NCBI GenBank assembly: GCA_964022665.1
Contig: CAXIDF010000003.1
Location: 224,218-288,217, forward strand
Length of the DNA: 64,000 bases
Source: Haliea sp964022665
GTDB taxonomy: Bacteria > Pseudomonadota > Gammaproteobacteria > Pseudomonadales > Halieaceae
Direction: 5' to 3'
Below the pieces are notes generated by a model. It was not told the origin of the DNA. It did not search any database and saw nothing but the letters and a program-made list of their open reading frames with translations. This document shows positions 61,160 to 64,000 of the stretch, one piece after another (the stretch's first letter is position 1; every line of letters starts with the position of its first letter). The position numbers and the translations under genes are program-made.

Positions 61160-62383
61160 ATGCATGACGACAGCGAGAACCACACCATGAGCAACCGCGA
61201 TTACAGCAACGACGATACCCTGCTGACACAGGCCTGGGAGCAGTTTTGCGACCAGCTCAAGGCCGCCGGGCGTATTCCCTTCAGGGACGGTGTGCCGACA
61301 GGGGACCTCAGCCGCGCTGCAGGTTTCCGCTGCCTGGCGCAAAACATTGGCCTGGGCATGCAGTTCTTTCTCGAAAATGACGACCCCTTGCATCCGGAGC
61401 TGCTGCACTACTTCGACCCGATTCGGAAGCAGGGCGGCGACAACCCCGATGCGGTCTATGTCGGCGCGCCAATCAATGGCACCGACACCTACCGCATTCA
61501 CGGCAACCGGGGCAGCGCGCGTTATTTCGCAGTAACCGTGGTGGAAACGGGCAACACGCCCTGGGGTGGTGGCGTGGCCAGCTCTCTGTTCAGTCAGGAT
61601 ATGACCGTCGAGGAAGACGGCAGTTTTGAATTGATTTGCAGCCCCGAACCCCACCCCGGCAACTGGCTGAAAACCACCCCGAATACCTTCCGCCTGACCT
61701 TTCGCCAGTTCTTTGCGGATTGGGAGAATGAGCGCCCCATGCACGCCAGCATTAACCGGATCAGCGGTTCAGTAGCACCCAAGCCGGTCATGGACCCCGA
61801 GCGCCTGCACCGCGGCCTGGATGCGGTATCGCGCTGGGTAGGCGACTCGCTCACCTATTGGGCAGACATGATTGAGCGCTGGAAAGTGCAGCCCAACCGG
61901 TTCCTCTCCTATCGGCAACTGGACGACAACGCCATCGACGCAACGCCCGGCGGCGAGCCCTTGATCGCCTACTGGCAGCTGCCAACTAACGAGGCCATAG
62001 TCATCCGCGTCACCCCGCCAAAGGCCCACTACTGGGCGGTGGAGTTTGGCAACTACTGGTGGTGCTCCATGGACTATCGCAGCATTCTCTCCAATACCAA
62101 CTGCCACTACGCGCAGCTTGAGGACACAGGCGAACTGATTCTGGTGATCTCCCATGTCGACACGGGCCATGCAAACTGGCTGGACCCTGCGGGCTTCGAA
62201 GAGGGCTACGTGACCGTTCGCTGGATGCAGGCCGATCACTACCCGATTCCCCAGACCACCCAGCTCAAACTGAGCGACCTGGAATACTATCTGCCCGCGT
62301 CTGCGAAAACCGTCACCCGCGCCGAACGCGCCGAACAGATCGCAGCCCGCCGTCGCGGGGTAAGGCAACGGTTTGGCGTCTAG
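61160..62383 (+). CDS. DUF1214 domain-containing protein
   Basis: The 407-aa cytoplasmic protein has no signal peptide. The N-terminal half (residues 1-200) is unfamiliar; the C-terminal part (PNRFLSYRQLDDNAIDATPGGEPLIAYWQLPTNEAIVIRVTPPKAHYWAVEFGNYWWCSMDY...) matches the DUF1214 pattern of jelly-roll-like proteins. Function is unknown. Homologues, as I recall, occur beside SDR and sulfotransferase genes in marine bacteria. The ATG at 61160 has no clear Shine-Dalgarno; an ATG at 61187 is possible. The 217-base gap before it is a divergent promoter region. Confidence 0.8.
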   Translation: MHDDSENHTMSNRDYSNDDTLLTQAWEQFCDQLKAAGRIPFRDGVPTGDLSRAAGFRCLAQNIGLGMQFFLENDDPLHPELLHYFDPIRKQGGDNPDAVYVGAPINGTDTYRIHGNRGSARYFAVTVVETGNTPWGGGVASSLFSQDMTVEEDGSFELICSPEPHPGNWLKTTPNTFRLTFRQFFADWENERPMHASINRISGSVAPKPVMDPERLHRGLDAVSRWVGDSLTYWADMIERWKVQPNRFLSYRQLDDNAIDATPGGEPLIAYWQLPTNEAIVIRVTPPKAHYWAVEFGNYWWCSMDYRSILSNTNCHYAQLEDTGELILVISHVDTGHANWLDPAGFEEGYVTVRWMQADHYPIPQTTQLKLSDLEYYLPASAKTVTRAERAEQIAARRRGVRQRFGV

Positions 62384-62399
62384 AACGCTGTTGGCATTG

Positions 62400-62413
62400 A
62401 TAACGCGTATCCC
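62400..62413 (+). promoter_or_regulatory. Leader motif shared with the second TonB receptor gene
   Basis: ATAACGCGTATCCC lies 29 bases before the SDR start and repeats the 49221 motif with one mismatch. Confidence 0.35.
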
Positions 62414-62442
62414 CCCGAAAAACTGACCAGGAGAACGATGAC

Positions 62443-63276
62443 ATGAACCTGCAACTACACGGCAAGACCGCCATTATCACCGGTGGCAGTGGCGGTATCG
62501 GCCGCGGCCTGGTTCTCGAGTTTGCCCGCGAAGGCCTCAATGTCGTGAGCGCTTCGCGCGATCTCGCCACCGGTGAAAAACTTGCCGCGGAAGCCGCCAG
62601 CATGGGCCTGCCGGGCAAGGTACTGGCGGTGAAAACCGATGTCACCGACCGTGCCAGCGTTGACGCGATGGTGGCCCGCACCCACGAGGTCTTTGGGCCC
62701 GTGGATATACTCGTCAACAATGCGGGCGGGGTTGCGCACCCCTCGGATTTCGAGAAGCTGGACGAAGAGGCTCGCCGCTGGGAAATCGCCCTCAATGTGG
62801 ATGGCGTGGTCAACTGCTGCCAAGCCGTCGCCGATGACATGCTCTCGCGCAAGACGGGCAGCGTCATCAATATCTCCTCGAACTCTTCACTGCTCGGTGA
62901 AGCGGCGGCCAACATCGTGCACTACGGCGGCGTCAAGGGCTTCGTTAACAGCTTCAGCAAGGGGCTGGCCTGGGAATGGGCAAAAAAAGGCGTGCGAGTA
63001 AACAATATCTGCCCCGGATGGATCGTGCCCCGGGACGAGAGCGAAGTGGGTGAAGGCAGCTTCTGGAACCGCTTTGGCTTCGAGACCATGGGCAAGCCGG
63101 ATGACATGGAAAAGGCACTGGCCGAGGGCAGCCTCTACAACATGAGCGGCCTGCCAATCCCCCGGCTCGGGCGTCCGGAGGATATCGCCTGGCTGGCTCT
63201 GTTTCTTGCCAGCGAACGCTCCGGCTACATTACCGGCCAGCTGATTTCGGTCAGCGGCGGGGCCTGGATGCACTGA
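62443..63276 (+). CDS. Short-chain dehydrogenase/reductase (SDR)
   Basis: The 277-aa SDR has TGGSGGIGRGLV, NNAGGVAHP, Ser in INISSNSSLLG and Tyr/Lys in VHYGGVKGFVNSFSKGLAWE. A GFETMGKPDDMEKALAEGS loop before the C terminus is unusual in length and may shape the substrate pocket. It follows the DUF1214 gene after 59 bases and precedes a sulfotransferase gene by 22 bases, so the three probably form one operon. Confidence 0.92.
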   Translation: MNLQLHGKTAIITGGSGGIGRGLVLEFAREGLNVVSASRDLATGEKLAAEAASMGLPGKVLAVKTDVTDRASVDAMVARTHEVFGPVDILVNNAGGVAHPSDFEKLDEEARRWEIALNVDGVVNCCQAVADDMLSRKTGSVINISSNSSLLGEAAANIVHYGGVKGFVNSFSKGLAWEWAKKGVRVNNICPGWIVPRDESEVGEGSFWNRFGFETMGKPDDMEKALAEGSLYNMSGLPIPRLGRPEDIAWLALFLASERSGYITGQLISVSGGAWMH

Positions 63277-63298
63277 AAATCGACCGGGAGAACAGCTC

Positions 63299-64000
63299 AT
63301 GAACCAATGGACACCGCCCCCCCGCCCCGCATGGGTACAGCAGATCATTGATGAGGGGCGGCACATGGATATCCGCAGCCTGGTGCCCTTGGAGCCCGAG
63401 GAGTTGATGGCGACCGCGTGCCGCACAACAGGCTACAGCGATTTCGGTGAGGACAGCTGGCTGGAGGGTTTCCAGGTCTTTCTCAAGGCGCTGGATGAGG
63501 AAGCAGACCTGCACCTGCTGGGGCGCCTGATGACCCGCTCGGACATTCTGCGCTGGCTGGAGGCGCGCCTGGGTATCGAGGCGACCTACGCCCGCCACCC
63601 CGAGATTGATGACGAGGTCATCAACCAGCCGGTTATTGTGACCGGCCTGCCTCGCTCCGGGACCTCCATCCTCTTTGAGCTGCTGGCCCAGGACCCACGC
63701 TTTGGCTCGCCGCGCAACTGGGAGATGATGTTTCCCTGCCCGCCGCCGGAAACACGGAGCTACCATAATGACCCCCGTATTGAGCGCTGTGAGCATCTGG
63801 TCACCCAGTGGTCCCGGGTAGTACCCACCTATGCCGCCATGCATGAGATGGGGGCCGAAGTTCCCAACGAATGCATTGTCGCCATGAGCTGCACGTTCCG
63901 CTCAGAGAACCTGCCCGGCCAGTACCAGATTCCGAGCTACAACGCATGGTATTACCAGCAGGATCTGCGCCCGGCCTATGCCTACTACCGCCGCATGCTA
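63299..64000 (+). CDS. Sulfotransferase-family protein (5' part; runs off the window)
   Basis: At least 234 codons are present and the end lies beyond the window. The PAPS-binding P-loop-like motif GLPRSGTSILFELLAQDPRF is at residues 115-134, followed by the SPRNWEMMFPCPPPE region of this family of large bacterial sulfotransferases. A GGGAG site precedes the ATG. These proteins move a sulfo group from PAPS to an alcohol or phenol, or are catalytic variants of unknown purpose, as family members in catabolic clusters are poorly studied. Confidence 0.88.
   Translation, partial: MNQWTPPPRPAWVQQIIDEGRHMDIRSLVPLEPEELMATACRTTGYSDFGEDSWLEGFQVFLKALDEEADLHLLGRLMTRSDILRWLEARLGIEATYARHPEIDDEVINQPVIVTGLPRSGTSILFELLAQDPRFGSPRNWEMMFPCPPPETRSYHNDPRIERCEHLVTQWSRVVPTYAAMHEMGAEVPNECIVAMSCTFRSENLPGQYQIPSYNAWYYQQDLRPAYAYYRRML

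Noticed and set aside
1..64000. CRISPR array, rRNA operon or replication origin
   Set aside because: I saw no direct repeats with unique spacers, no rRNA sequence and no DnaA-box cluster anywhere in the window.

Overview
The window is 64 kb of GC-rich DNA with dense, short-gapped genes on both strands. The gene order is gammaproteobacterial: rodA-mltB-rlpA-dacA-ybeD-lipB, fmdB-aspS-ruvCAB-ybgC-tolQRAB-pal-cpoB-queE-queC. Together with a RegB/RegA-type redox two-component pair, two TonB-dependent receptors, sulfotransferase and DUF3604/DUF1214 genes and a PQQ dehydrogenase, this suggests a marine gammaproteobacterium, perhaps of the Halieaceae (OM60/NOR5) group. That placement is inference from gene content; no rRNA gene is present.

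Layout. (1) 1-4136: cell-wall and lipoate genes; lipA does not follow lipB. (2) 4123-17291: a divergent catabolic cluster. On the minus strand lie an iron-dependent alcohol dehydrogenase, a TetR regulator, an acyl-CoA ligase, a TonB receptor, a luciferase-like flavin monooxygenase, a metallo-beta-lactamase-fold hydrolase and a cytochrome P450. On the plus strand lie a two-subunit B12-dependent acyl-CoA mutase, its MeaB-type GTPase chaperone and a crotonase. (3) 17300-33707: RegBA, an RND efflux pair, prfC, glutathione peroxidase, a fatty-acid desaturase, a secreted EEP-family protein, a glutamine-synthetase-like ligase with LuxR and AraC regulators, a lytic transglycosylase and proS. (4) 34016-45686: an HU protein with a lysine/alanine tail, then fmdB-aspS and a long collinear run from ruvC (behind an SOS box) through tol-pal to queC. 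(5) 45763-47516: tRNA-Lys(UUU), an IS481-like element, an integrase remnant and a perfect 20-bp palindrome, which look like a worn island-integration site. (6) 47545-64000: selO and a second accessory catabolic region (TonB receptor, three SDRs, PQQ dehydrogenase, LuxR regulator, DUF3604, split transketolase, DUF1214, sulfotransferase) that continues past the window end.

The most interesting part is region 2. The mutase large subunit lacks the residues that define methylmalonyl-CoA mutase: Tyr89, Arg207 and His244 of the Propionibacterium enzyme align with Leu, Cys (or Val) and Asn. It sits beside enzymes that could hydroxylate, oxidise, insert oxygen into, open and CoA-activate a cyclic or branched compound. 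I propose an undescribed pathway that uses a B12 carbon-skeleton rearrangement to get past a branched or quaternary carbon. The substrate is unknown.
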